Program-made: the position numbers and the translations under genes
Source: Anaerobaca lacustris
GTDB lineage: Bacteria; Planctomycetota; Phycisphaerae; Sedimentisphaerales; Anaerobacaceae
Length of the DNA: 64,000 nt
Reading direction: 5' to 3'
Assembly (NCBI RefSeq): GCF_030012215.1
Contig: NZ_JASCXX010000016.1
Coordinates: 1-64,000, forward strand
Part shown: positions 18,441 to 26,442 of the stretch, piece after piece
Layout of the letters: every line of letters starts with the position of its first letter
Position numbering within the stretch: position 1 is the first letter of the stretch
Notes under the pieces: model-generated
Seen by the model: only the letters and a program-made list of their open reading frames with translations
The model's database searches: none
What the model was told of the DNA's origin: nothing

Positions 18441-19454
18441 ATGGACGAGACAGCGAAGATTCGAACGGCCGTCGTCGGCGCCGGCAAGATGGGCGCCATT
18501 CACGCCAAGGTCTACAGCCAGTTGCCGGACAGCGAGCTGGTGGGCGTCGTGGACACCAACCCGGAACGGGCGAAGCAATTGGCGGAGAAGTACGGCTGCG
18601 CCGCCTATGCCGATTGCGCTGATATTCTGGACAACGTCGACGCGGTGACCATCGCGACGCCCACCGTGACCCATCTGCAACTGGCCAAGGTCTTTCTGCG
18701 GCACCGGATCCCGGTCCTGATCGAGAAGCCGCTGGCCGCCAGCGCGCGGGAAGGGCGCAAGATCGTTTCGATGGCCCGGCGTTTCGACACGGTCGTGGCG
18801 GTGGGGCATTCCGAGCGATGCAACCCCGTGGTCCAGGCGATGAAACGGCTCAACATCGAGCCGAAGTTCATCGAGGCGCAGCGGGTCAGCCCCTATCCGT
18901 TCCGTTCGACCGACATCGGCGTCGTGCTGGACATCATGATCCACGACATCGACATCATTCTGTCTCTGGCGGCCAGCAAGATCCGGCGCGTCGACGCGGT
19001 CGGCGTTGGCGTGATCGAAGGGGCCGAGGACATCTGCAACGCGCGGATCGCGTTTGACAACGGGTGCATCGCCAACATCACCGCGTCGCGGCTGGCGCTC
19101 AAGACCGAGCGTCGCGTCCGCGTCTTCTCGCGGCAGGCCTACCTGAGCGTCGACTACCTCAAGAAGAGCGGGATCGTCATCAAGACGGCGCCGAACACCA
19201 ACGTCGTCGAGTGGATCAAGCAGCAGCGCGAGAAGGGCGACTTCGACTGGACGAGCGTGAACTGGCCCGACCTGCTGCACATCGAGCAGCTTCAGATCGA
19301 CGACAAGGAGCCGGTCCGTTTGCAGCAGGAGGCCTTCCTCCGCGCGGTCAAGGACCGATCGTTTACCCCCGAGGTCAGCGCCGAAGAAGGCTTGGCGGCC
19401 CTACGCTGCGCTCAGAAGATCCTCGATGCCGTCAAACGCCACAAGTGGGACTGA
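18441..19454 (+). CDS. Gfo/Idh/MocA family oxidoreductase (possible UDP-GlcNAc 3-dehydrogenase, GnnA-like)
   Basis: 337 residues. The Rossmann NAD(P) motif AVVGAGKMGAIHAKVY (about 10-25) and the catalytic-lysine signature IEKPLAAS (about 96) define the family, and DIMIHDIDIIL supplies the conserved HD pair. It begins 15 bp after lpxA and ends the lipid A cluster. In several bacteria a protein of this family beside lpxA is GnnA, which oxidises UDP-GlcNAc at C3 so that GnnB can aminate it, giving an amide-linked lipid A. No GnnB-like aminotransferase is seen in this window, so the specific role is inference from position. Confidence 0.8.
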   Translation: MDETAKIRTAVVGAGKMGAIHAKVYSQLPDSELVGVVDTNPERAKQLAEKYGCAAYADCADILDNVDAVTIATPTVTHLQLAKVFLRHRIPVLIEKPLAASAREGRKIVSMARRFDTVVAVGHSERCNPVVQAMKRLNIEPKFIEAQRVSPYPFRSTDIGVVLDIMIHDIDIILSLAASKIRRVDAVGVGVIEGAEDICNARIAFDNGCIANITASRLALKTERRVRVFSRQAYLSVDYLKKSGIVIKTAPNTNVVEWIKQQREKGDFDWTSVNWPDLLHIEQLQIDDKEPVRLQQEAFLRAVKDRSFTPEVSAEEGLAALRCAQKILDAVKRHKWD

Positions 19455-19491
19455 CCGCCGCAGAGCCATCGTTCGTTGGCGGGATCGCGAA

Positions 19492-20442
19492 GTGGAACCC
19501 AAGGGTCGGATCATTACGATTGGGCTGTCGCCGGCGTGGGATGTCAGTTGCCGGGGGCGGGGGCTCGATTGGGGTCGCCACGCCCAGATCGACGAGCGGG
19601 TGGTCCGGCCGGCGGGCAAGGCGCTGAACGTCTCGTCGGCGCTGGCCTGGATGGGCTGCGAGAGTGTGGCGGCCGGCCTTTGGGGCCGCGAAGACCATGA
19701 GGCGATGCGCCGTTCCCTCCGATCGCAGGGCGCATTGGTGCATCTGGATATGACGCTGGTTGACGGCCGGACACGAGAGAATGTCACGGTCGTGGACACG
19801 GCGGCTCGGCGGGAAATGCACCTGCGCCAGGTGAGCTGTCTGGCGACGCGGGCATCGCTGGCCCGGCTCGATGCCGTGCTGAGAAGGATCGTTCGCACGG
19901 GCGATCTGTGTGTCTTCGCCGGGGCCATGCCGGGTGGGGACCTGCTGGATTCCTGCATTGCTCTGGTCGAAACCTGTCGGCGGAAAGGGGCGCAAATCGT
20001 CGCCGATACCCACGGTACCGTCCTGGAGCGGCTCGTGGAGGCGGAATTGCCCTGGTTGATTGCTCCCAACGTCGAGGAATTGGGCGGACTGCTTGGGTCG
20101 CGCGTTGCCGATACACCCGCGAAGCTGGCCGCCGCCGGGCGGACCCTGCTGAAGAAAGCCGAGATCGTTCTGATCAGCCGGGGCGGCAAAGGCGCGCTTC
20201 TGGTGACGAAACGAGGGGTGTGGTCCGGCCGGGCCACCACCCGAGGCCGGGTGCTCCAGACAGTCGGCTGCGGCGACTACCTGCTGGCCGGATTCCTGGC
20301 CGGCTACCGTCGGAGCTGCAACCTGCGAACCGCCCTGACCACCGCCCTGAAAGCCGCCACCGCCCACGCCTACGGCTGGACCGAGGGCCAGGCATGGCGC
20401 CAGGCCGGGAAGCGTATCGAGGTGCAGATCCAGCCACTCTGA
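19492..20442 (+). CDS. PfkB family sugar kinase (1-phosphofructokinase-like)
   Basis: 316 residues. It resembles the 1-phosphofructokinase/tagatose-6-phosphate kinase branch of PfkB: N-terminal ITIGLSPAWDVS, glycine motif RPAGKALNVSSALAWMG, FAGAMPGGDLLDS, and the C-terminal VGCGDYLLAGFLAGY, equivalent to the catalytic GAGD anion hole with the base Asp. Ala-Gly-Lys-Ala-Leu-Asn matches the family 'GGKGiNVA' region imperfectly. Substrate is unknown; being at the end of an lpx cluster, it could act on a sugar precursor of lipopolysaccharide. GTG 19492 gives the family's natural N-terminus. An ATG at 19426 would overlap the previous gene by 29 bp and adds a basic, non-homologous stretch. Confidence 0.78.
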   Translation: MEPKGRIITIGLSPAWDVSCRGRGLDWGRHAQIDERVVRPAGKALNVSSALAWMGCESVAAGLWGREDHEAMRRSLRSQGALVHLDMTLVDGRTRENVTVVDTAARREMHLRQVSCLATRASLARLDAVLRRIVRTGDLCVFAGAMPGGDLLDSCIALVETCRRKGAQIVADTHGTVLERLVEAELPWLIAPNVEELGGLLGSRVADTPAKLAAAGRTLLKKAEIVLISRGGKGALLVTKRGVWSGRATTRGRVLQTVGCGDYLLAGFLAGYRRSCNLRTALTTALKAATAHAYGWTEGQAWRQAGKRIEVQIQPL

Positions 20443-20752
20443 CCGGATTTCTGCGGAAAAAGGGGAAAAAGGTTGCATCGACTGGGGCGATCCGCTATAG
20501 TTCTCGTTTCGCGGTTGTCTTGCCGCAAGGGGTAGAGTTGGACCGGATCACGGTCATCGGGGTCAGCAGAATCACGGCATGGCTGGCTCAAGCCTCCGGC
20601 AAGGTCTTACCAGACGGCTTCAGAGCGGTCTCCGTGACAGCAAGGGTATCGATCAGTGATGATTGATTATTGATAATCGATAATTACCGGGTCAGCTTTC
20701 CGTCTGGGCCGACACCCATCATCAATAGTCCATTATCAATAATCAATTCGAT
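20443..20752 (+). promoter_or_regulatory. Intergenic region with promoter and inverted repeat upstream of tRNA-Gln
   Basis: A good promoter, TTGCAT (20473-20478), 17 bp, TATAGT (20496-20501), points to tRNA-Gln. A perfect 16-bp inverted repeat (20662-20677 with 20732-20747), AT-rich and built of TGATTATT-type units, flanks 54 bp just before the tRNA. A small frame of about 43 codons from TTG 20538 with AAGGGG upstream is possible but shows no recognisable motif, so it is not called as a gene. Confidence 0.5.
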
Positions 20753-20824
20753 TACCCGGTGGTGTAATCGGCAACACATGGGTTTTTGGTACCCATATTC
20801 CAGGTTCGAGTCCTGGCCGGGTAG
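20753..20824 (+). tRNA. tRNA-Gln (anticodon TTG)
   Basis: Complete cloverleaf. The acceptor TACCCGG (20753-20759) pairs with CCGGGTA (20817-20823), discriminator G 20824. The D stem is GTGT/ACAC. The anticodon stem TGGGT/ACCCA encloses the loop TTTTGGT with anticodon TTG at 20786-20788, reading CAA. The T arm is CCAGG-TTCGAGT-CCTGG. CCA is not encoded. It lies just upstream of glmU-prs-rplY-pth; a tRNA-Gln at this place is common in bacteria. Confidence 0.96.
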
Positions 20825-20880
20825 ATTAGAACAACTGAAACGATTATTAGAGAATCGTCTAATGGATTTGGAAAGGGCGC

Positions 20881-22116
20881 ATGGCTGAAAGAGTAGCGAT
20901 CCTGTTGGCGGCGGGGGTGAGCAGCCGGATGAATACCCAGTTGCCGAAGGTGCTGCACGAGGTGACGGGGCGACCGATGCTTGCCTATGTGCTCGATGCT
21001 TGCCGAAGTGTCGGTACGGACAAGATTTACGTCGTTGTCGGCTTCGGCGCCGATCAGGTTAAGGAGCGGTTCAGTGGTGCGTCCGATATTGTCTGGGTCG
21101 AGCAGGCTGAACAGAAGGGTACGGCTCACGCCGTTGGCTGTTGCCGGGAGCACCTGAAGGACTTCCGGGGTCAGACCCTGGTCCTCTGTGGCGACGGACC
21201 TCTGATTCGGGCCAAGACGCTCCAGACGCTGATCGACAAGCATGAGGCCGAACACTCGGCGGCTACGTTGGCGACGGCGGTCCTTGAGGATCCGACGGGT
21301 TACGGCCGCATCGTCCGGGACGCCTACGGCAACATCCAGGGCATCGTCGAAGACAGCGACTGCTCGCCCGCGCAGAAAGCGATCCGCGAGGTGAACCCGA
21401 GCTATTACCTTTTCCACAATCAGGCGCTGTTCGCGGCGCTGGAACAGGTCAAGCCGGACAACGTCAAAGGGGAGTACTACCTCACCGACGCGCTGTCGGT
21501 GCTGATCGCGACGGGGCACAAGGTCGTGGCCATCACCGCCGTTCGACCGGAAGAGGCGATGGGCGTCAACAGCCGGGCCCAGCTCAGCGTCGCCAGCAAG
21601 ATCATGCAACAGCGTATTCAGCAGGAGATGATGGAAAACGGGGTGACGATCGTCGATCCGGACAACACCTGGATCGACGCTCGGGCGCAGATCGGCCAGG
21701 ATACGGTGATCGAGCCGTTTACCTACATCCACGGCCCGATCCGAATCGGCCGAGGCTGTCGGATCGGCCCGTTCGCCTATCTCCGAGACGACACGGTCAT
21801 CGAGAACGACGTTGTCCTGGGCGTCTTCACCGAGGTCAAGGACGTCACGCTCGCCGACGGCGTGCGGGCGCGACACCACAGCTACCTGGGCGATGCCGTC
21901 ATCGGGCGCAACGTCAACATCGGCGCCGGATCGATCACGGCGAATTTCGACGGCAAGACGATCAGCCGAACGACCGTGGGCGACGACTGCTACATCGGGT
22001 CGGGCACCGTGTTGATCGCTCCACTGGTGTTGCAGGCCGGGGCGCACGTCGGCGCCGGCACGGTCGTATCGCAGGAAGACGTTGACAAACTGACCGAGGA
22101 GCAGGAACGGCGGTAA
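20881..22116 (+). CDS. glmU: Bifunctional N-acetylglucosamine-1-phosphate uridyltransferase / glucosamine-1-phosphate acetyltransferase (short form)
   Basis: 411 residues, against about 456 in E. coli. The N-terminal pyrophosphorylase has LLAAGVSSRM with LPKVLHEVTGRPM, GTAHAV and CGDGPLI. The C-terminal left-handed beta-helix keeps the acetyltransferase core: RHHSYLGDAVIGRNVNIGAG with the catalytic His region, and TANFDGKTISRTTVGDD. The protein stops soon after GAGTVVSQED, so the basic C-terminal tail that contacts acetyl-CoA in E. coli GlmU is missing. It makes UDP-GlcNAc for peptidoglycan and for the lpx genes upstream. If the acetyltransferase is weak, the enzyme may work mainly as a uridylyltransferase; this is inference. 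Confidence 0.92.
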   Translation: MAERVAILLAAGVSSRMNTQLPKVLHEVTGRPMLAYVLDACRSVGTDKIYVVVGFGADQVKERFSGASDIVWVEQAEQKGTAHAVGCCREHLKDFRGQTLVLCGDGPLIRAKTLQTLIDKHEAEHSAATLATAVLEDPTGYGRIVRDAYGNIQGIVEDSDCSPAQKAIREVNPSYYLFHNQALFAALEQVKPDNVKGEYYLTDALSVLIATGHKVVAITAVRPEEAMGVNSRAQLSVASKIMQQRIQQEMMENGVTIVDPDNTWIDARAQIGQDTVIEPFTYIHGPIRIGRGCRIGPFAYLRDDTVIENDVVLGVFTEVKDVTLADGVRARHHSYLGDAVIGRNVNIGAGSITANFDGKTISRTTVGDDCYIGSGTVLIAPLVLQAGAHVGAGTVVSQEDVDKLTEEQERR

Positions 22117-22158
22117 CCGGGCGCACGAGTTACCCGCTCAACCGAGGGGCCAACGAAG

Positions 22159-23115
22159 ATGTTTCTGAACGACAGCCTGAAGATATTTTCCGGAAGCAGC
22201 AATCCGGCCCTGGCCGGTGCCGTGTGCAAGTATCTTGGCATTCCCGTTGGGGGCGCGAAGATCACTCGTTTTCCCGATGGGGAGAAGCTGATTCGGATCG
22301 AGGACGACGTGCGAGGCCGGGACTGCTTCGTCGTACAATCCACGTGCAAACCGGTGGACGAGCATCTGGTCGAACTGCTGATCTACCTGGATTGCCTGCG
22401 CCGGGCCAGCGCCAAGCGCATCACGGCGGTCGTGCCCTATTTCGGCTACGCTCGCCAGGATCGCAAGGATGAAGGCCGGGTCCCGATCACCGCAAAAATG
22501 GTGGCGAATCTCATCGCCACGGCCGGGGCCGACCGGGTCCTTGCCATCGACCTGCATGCGCATCAGTTGCAGGGCTTCTTTGACATCCCGGTCGATCATC
22601 TGACGGGGGAACTGGTGCTGAGCCACTACTTCCGTGACAAGAAGATCGACAACCTTACGGTCGTCTCCCCGGACGTGGGCAATATCAAGACGGCCGCGCG
22701 CTATGCGTCGCACCTCGGCGGCGATCTGGCCATCGTCCACAAGCGGCGCATGAGCGGGGACTGCGTTCGGGCCGACGAGCTGATCGGCGACGTGAAGGGC
22801 CGCAATGTCCTGATGTGCGATGACATCATCGCGACCGCCGGCACGGTGTGCAGTGCTGCCGAGCTGGTCAAGCAGCGTGGGTGCAAGAAGGTTTTCGTCG
22901 GCGCCACGCACGGCGTCTTCGCCGGAGAGGCGCTCCAGCGACTCGAAGCGGCGCCGATGGATGAAGTGGTGGTGACCGACACGATTCCGCTGACGGACGA
23001 GGTCAAGAAGGTCGACCGCATCAAGGTGCTCACGGCCGCGTCCATGCTCGGCGAGGCGATCAAGAGAATTCACAGAGATGAATCCGTCAGCAGCCTGTTC
23101 GTCAAGGATGCTTAG
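22159..23115 (+). CDS. prs: Ribose-phosphate pyrophosphokinase
   Basis: 318 residues, the standard length of class I enzymes. It makes PRPP from ribose 5-phosphate and ATP for nucleotide, His and Trp synthesis. The flexible-loop segment PYFGYARQDRKDEGR, the metal-binding DLHAHQLQGFFDIPVDHL, and the PRPP-binding loop NVLMCDDIIATAGT are all conserved. It lies 42 bp after glmU and before rplY-pth, a widely conserved order. Confidence 0.98.
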   Translation: MFLNDSLKIFSGSSNPALAGAVCKYLGIPVGGAKITRFPDGEKLIRIEDDVRGRDCFVVQSTCKPVDEHLVELLIYLDCLRRASAKRITAVVPYFGYARQDRKDEGRVPITAKMVANLIATAGADRVLAIDLHAHQLQGFFDIPVDHLTGELVLSHYFRDKKIDNLTVVSPDVGNIKTAARYASHLGGDLAIVHKRRMSGDCVRADELIGDVKGRNVLMCDDIIATAGTVCSAAELVKQRGCKKVFVGATHGVFAGEALQRLEAAPMDEVVVTDTIPLTDEVKKVDRIKVLTAASMLGEAIKRIHRDESVSSLFVKDA

Positions 23116-23186
23116 GACGGGGGGGCTGTTGTGACTATGCGATGGGATAGGACTGTCTGAGTTTCGTTTTTTCAGGTGAAGAGATT

Positions 23187-23831
23187 ATGGACAAGACGTT
23201 ATCGTTAGAGGCACAGATCAGAGAGCGCACCGGGTCGAAGGCGGCCGCCCGCGTTCGCAAGCAGGGCCAGATCCCGGCGGTCGTGTACGGCCACAAGCAG
23301 GACCCGGTGGCGATTTCCCTGGACGCGCACGACTTCGCCGAAGGACTGCACCACGGCCACCGGGTGATCGATGTGAAGGTCGGTGGCAAGACCCAGAAGA
23401 TGATCGTCAAGGACTTGCAGTACGACCATCTGGGCCGGAACATCGTCCATGCCGATCTGATGCGCGTCGATGTGACGGAAACCGTTCGCGTGAGCGTTCC
23501 GATCGAGTTGAAGGGAACGGCCCAGGGCACGCATGAGAGTGGCATCGTCGAGGAGCACGCCGACCACGTCGAGATCGAGTGCATGGTGACGAACATACCC
23601 GAGTCGATCGTTGTCTCCATCAAAGAGTTGGGCGTCGGCCAGGTCATCCATGCCGGCGACGTGGTCCTGCCGGACGGTATCACTCTGGCCAGCTCGCCCG
23701 ATACGCTGCTCGTCGCGTGCCACCTGGTAGCGGCGGCCAAGACGACCGAGGAGATCGAGGAGGAGGCTCCTGCGGCGCCGGAAGTCATCGGCGAGAAGAA
23801 GGAGGAGTCTGAGGAGCAGAGTGGGGATTAG
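23187..23831 (+). CDS. rplY: 50S ribosomal protein bL25 (CTC form)
   Basis: 214 residues, the long CTC type with a 5S-rRNA-binding N-terminal domain (TLSLEAQIRERTGSKAAARVRKQG, residues about 4-27; IPAVVYG follows) and a C-terminal TL5-like beta domain (VSVPIELKGTAQG, IECMVTNIPESIVVSI). The tail from about 190 is acidic (EEIEEEAPAAPEV...). CTC proteins are linked to stress in Bacillus and Thermus. Followed 30 bp later by pth, as in many bacteria. Confidence 0.96.
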   Translation: MDKTLSLEAQIRERTGSKAAARVRKQGQIPAVVYGHKQDPVAISLDAHDFAEGLHHGHRVIDVKVGGKTQKMIVKDLQYDHLGRNIVHADLMRVDVTETVRVSVPIELKGTAQGTHESGIVEEHADHVEIECMVTNIPESIVVSIKELGVGQVIHAGDVVLPDGITLASSPDTLLVACHLVAAAKTTEEIEEEAPAAPEVIGEKKEESEEQSGD

Positions 23832-23861
23832 GACTGTGGGCGGCACGCTGGACCAGAACCG

Positions 23862-24437
23862 ATGGCGGATCTGAAACTGGTAGTCGGCCTGGGCAATCCG
23901 GGACCGGAGTATGCCGAGACGCGCCACAACCTGGGGTTCAAGGTCATCGAGGCCCTGGACGAGGCGCTGGGGATCGTCGTCAAGCAGCAGAAGTTCGGCG
24001 CCAGGGTCGGTGAAGGTTGGTATCGCGACCGAAAGGTCATGTTGATGAAGCCGTGGCAGTATATGAATCGCAGCGGCCAGGCGGTGGCCACGGTGGCTGG
24101 GTTCTACAAGCTCGGATTGGGCGACCTGATCGTGATTACGGACGACAGGGCGCTGGCGCCGGGACGGATCCGGATTCGGGCGAAGGGGTCGGCCGGCGGT
24201 CACAACGGGCTGGCGGACATCATCGCCAGGCTGGGCAGTGACGAATTCGCCCGCTGCCGGATCGGCATCGGCGATTGCCCGGGCGCCTTGGCGGTCGATT
24301 ACGTGCTGGGCCGGCCGCGAGAAGACGAACGGCCGCTGCTCAACGAGGCGATCGTTCGGGCGCGCGACGCCGTGCTGTGCTGGCTCGAGTCGGGGACCGA
24401 GAGAACAATGAACGAATTCAACAGCGGTCCGGTGTGA
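23862..24437 (+). CDS. pth: Peptidyl-tRNA hydrolase
   Basis: 191 residues. It releases tRNA from peptidyl-tRNA dropped by the ribosome. Conserved residues are visible: GLGNPGPEYAETRHNLGF with Asn and the catalytic His (about 20), LMKPWQYMNRSGQA, and GSAGGHNGLADI. The usual 'HDDLDlp' region reads VITDDRALAPG, keeping the catalytic Asp. The last residues of the frame enter the rpsF leader. Confidence 0.96.
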   Translation: MADLKLVVGLGNPGPEYAETRHNLGFKVIEALDEALGIVVKQQKFGARVGEGWYRDRKVMLMKPWQYMNRSGQAVATVAGFYKLGLGDLIVITDDRALAPGRIRIRAKGSAGGHNGLADIIARLGSDEFARCRIGIGDCPGALAVDYVLGRPREDERPLLNEAIVRARDAVLCWLESGTERTMNEFNSGPV

Positions 24438-24464
24438 TCGAACGCACCGGCCGGGATGGTTCGA
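24438..24464 (+). promoter_or_regulatory. Possible S6:S18 autoregulatory leader hairpin of rpsF
   Basis: TCGAAC (24438-24443) pairs with GTTCGA (24459-24464) and encloses a 15-nt loop containing CACCGG and GGATG. A hairpin with an exposed CCG upstream of rpsF, bound by the S6:S18 complex, is known in many bacteria. Here the genes for both proteins are in the same operon. The match is structural and by position only. Confidence 0.4.
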
Positions 24465-24514
24465 ATAGGACTTGGATTTCTGAGATTGCTGTTTGTGATC
24501 GGGAGGTAACAGGT

Positions 24515-25024
24515 TTGGAAACGGTAGCGAAGCGGTTATATGAAGGGATGTTCTTGGTCGACTCCGCGCAGGCGGCGGCAGACTGGGAGGGCACGCTCTC
24601 CGCGATCAACACCATCCTGCAGCGTGCGGATGCCGAGGTGGTCTCGATGCGAAAATGGCAGGAGCGCAAACTCACCTACGACATCGACCACAAATCACGC
24701 GGGACGTACATCCTGTGCTACTTCAACGTCGACGGCCGGCGGATCTCGGGGATCGAGAAGGACGTTCTGCTGTCGGAGAAGGTCATGCGTGCCCTGATCT
24801 TGACGACGGAGAAGCGGCCGGCCGAGATGATCGAACGTGACATCACGGGCGAGCCCGCCGTGACGCCGGACGCACCGGAAGCGCCCGAGAGGGCAAAGGC
24901 GCCCGAAAAGGCCGAAGCGCCCAAAGCGGCCGAGGCCTCGACGGTCGACGAGAGCGATGCGTCGGACGACCTCGACGCGGCGCCGGAGGCCGAAGACGAC
25001 GACACGGACGAAGCGGCAGCGTAG
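24515..25024 (+). CDS. rpsF: 30S ribosomal protein bS6 with acidic C-terminal extension
   Basis: 169 residues. Residues 1-100 are bS6 (YEGMFLVDS, RKLTYDIDHKSRGTYILCYF, where family members carry the Lys/Arg-Tyr patch that meets S18). The remaining 65 or so residues form a low-complexity tail rich in Ala, Glu, Pro and Asp (APEKAEAPKAAEA, then DDLDAAPEAEDDDTDEAAA), reminiscent of the glutamylated tail of E. coli S6 but longer. TTG 24515 was chosen: GGGAGGT lies 7 nt upstream (24501-24507) and ETVAKRLYEGMF is the family N-terminus. Confidence 0.94.
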   Translation: METVAKRLYEGMFLVDSAQAAADWEGTLSAINTILQRADAEVVSMRKWQERKLTYDIDHKSRGTYILCYFNVDGRRISGIEKDVLLSEKVMRALILTTEKRPAEMIERDITGEPAVTPDAPEAPERAKAPEKAEAPKAAEASTVDESDASDDLDAAPEAEDDDTDEAAA

Positions 25025-25050
25025 CGATCCGCCGTCGGGCCGGCCGCCCT

Positions 25051-25066
25051 GCGCCGGTTTCGGCGC
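25051..25066 (+). other. GC-rich hairpin between rpsF and ssb
   Basis: GCGCCG (25051-25056), loop GTTT, CGGCGC (25061-25066), nested in a further CCGCCG/CGGCGG pair (25029-25034 with 25070-25075). There is no T run, so it is not a typical terminator; it could be an RNA-processing or stability element. Confidence 0.35.
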
Positions 25067-25122
25067 CGTCGGCGGGTGACGGAATTCGTGCCGCGTTTTG
25101 ACATGTGACGGAGAGGTTGACT

Positions 25123-25575
25123 ATGGCCAGCTTCAACAAAGTGCTGCTGATGGGGAACCTGACGCGCGACCCGCAGCTTTCGTATACACCGAGCCAGACC
25201 GCGGTGGTCGATTTCGGTGTGGCGACCAATCGCAAGTGGACGGCCCAGGACGGCGGGCAGCGGGACGAAACCTGTTTCGTCGATTGCCGCGCCTTTGGAC
25301 GCATGGCCGAGAATATCAACAAGTTCTTCAGCAAGGGCAAGCCGATCTTCCTCGAAGGCCGGCTGACGTACGATTCCTGGACCGCCCAGGACGGGACGAA
25401 GAAGAGCCGGCTGCGGATCACGGTCGAGAACTTCCAGTTCCTGCCCGGTACGGGCGGCGGTGCCGGCGGTGCCGGAGGGGGCCCGGGCCACGCCGAGCAG
25501 GGCTACGGCGGCGACCAGGGAGTCTCGCAGGCCCGGTCGTTCGACCAGCCGGGCGATGATGAAATACCGTTCTAA
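25123..25575 (+). CDS. ssb: Single-stranded DNA-binding protein
   Basis: 150 residues. The OB fold (MASFNKVLLMGNLTRDPQL, then FVDCRAFGRMAENINKFFSKG and IFLEGRLTYDSW) binds ssDNA as a tetramer. A Gly-rich linker (GTGGGAGGAGGGPGH) leads to the acidic tip DDEIPF, the docking site for replication and repair partners. It sits between rpsF and rpsR, the classic S6-SSB-S18 arrangement. ATG 25123 follows GAGAGG by 6 nt; GTG 25105 was rejected. Confidence 0.97.
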   Translation: MASFNKVLLMGNLTRDPQLSYTPSQTAVVDFGVATNRKWTAQDGGQRDETCFVDCRAFGRMAENINKFFSKGKPIFLEGRLTYDSWTAQDGTKKSRLRITVENFQFLPGTGGGAGGAGGGPGHAEQGYGGDQGVSQARSFDQPGDDEIPF

Positions 25576-25624
25576 CAGAAGCGCATTCAAAGTTCAGCTT
25601 ACGTTGTTAGCGATGAGGTAAACG

Positions 25625-25888
25625 ATGGCACAGCGACCACAACAGAAGAAGAGACAAAGAAGACGCCCGGGATTCGCCGGGGCGCGCGATCAGACCCAGT
25701 GCCGCTTCTGTCGAGGCGGGATCCGGTACATCGACTACAAAGACATCGACACGCTCCAGAAGCTGCTGACCAATCGCGGGAAGATCTATTCGCGCAAGCG
25801 CAGCGGCAACTGCGCCGGGTGTCAACGGAAGGCCAAGCGGGCGATCAAGCGGGCCCGATTCATGGCGCTGCTGCCGTATTCCACATAG
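25625..25888 (+). CDS. rpsR: 30S ribosomal protein bS18 (zinc-type)
   Basis: 87 residues, very basic. CRFC near residue 26 and CAGC near 63 form a four-cysteine set as in zinc-binding (C+) S18 paralogues. The core YIDYKDIDTLQKLLTNRGKI and the C-terminal KAKRAIKRARFMALLPYS are diagnostic. It partners with S6 on the small-subunit platform. The gene lies 49 bp after ssb. Confidence 0.96.
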   Translation: MAQRPQQKKRQRRRPGFAGARDQTQCRFCRGGIRYIDYKDIDTLQKLLTNRGKIYSRKRSGNCAGCQRKAKRAIKRARFMALLPYST

Positions 25889-25968
25889 CCGGTCAGTCCG
25901 GATGCCCCGGCGCCCGCGTGCCGGAGGCGGGCCCCGGCCCTTAGAAAGAACGTTACGAGGAATAGACG

Positions 25969-26442
25969 ATGAAGGTTTTGCTTTGCGAAGATATCAGGAG
26001 ACTGGGGTGGCTCGGTGACGTGGTCGACGTGACGGAGGGGTACGCGCGCAACTACTTGTTGCCGCAAGGTTTGGCGAAAGTCGCCACCGACGGCAACATC
26101 CGCGCCATTGCCAAGGCCAAGGCCGAACGCGCCGAGGAACGGCTCAAGGAGCGCAAGCGCCTGGAAGTAGCGGCCGAGGCGGTCAACGGCGCCGAGGCCG
26201 TGCTGGCGGCCAAGGCGAACGAGCACGGCGTCTTGTTCGGCTCGATCACGGATCGGATGATTGCGGCCAACCTGCGCGAGCAGGGGTTCATGGTAGCCGA
26301 CGACATCGTGAGACTCCCCGAGCACATCAAGCAGGTCGGCGCGCACAGCGTGACGCTCAGGTTTGCCGATGACGTGACGGCTACAGTGAACGTCGTGGTC
26401 GTTGCCGAACAGACCGAAGGGGAGACGAAAGAGGAAGAGTAA
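25969..26442 (+). CDS. rplI: 50S ribosomal protein bL9
   Basis: 157 residues. The N-terminal L9 domain (VKVLLCEDIRRLGWLGDVVDV type, here KVLLCEDIRRLGWLGDVV, with GYARNYLLPQGLA) is joined by a long charged helix (KAKAERAEERLKERKRLEVA) to the C-terminal domain (LFGSITDRMIAANLREQGFM). A short acidic tail EQTEGETKEEE ends it. Last gene of the rpsF-ssb-rpsR-rplI run. The following 580 bp are non-coding. Confidence 0.96.
   Translation: MKVLLCEDIRRLGWLGDVVDVTEGYARNYLLPQGLAKVATDGNIRAIAKAKAERAEERLKERKRLEVAAEAVNGAEAVLAAKANEHGVLFGSITDRMIAANLREQGFMVADDIVRLPEHIKQVGAHSVTLRFADDVTATVNVVVVAEQTEGETKEEE

Noticed and set aside
16224-19280. 1018-codon minus-strand frame opposite lpxC/fabZ, lpxA and gnnA-like
   Set aside because: An antisense shadow of three well-supported genes.
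20538-20666. Small 43-codon gene (TTG start) before tRNA-Gln
   Set aside because: It has an AAGGGG-like site but no motif, and lies in a repeat-containing leader; evidence is too weak.
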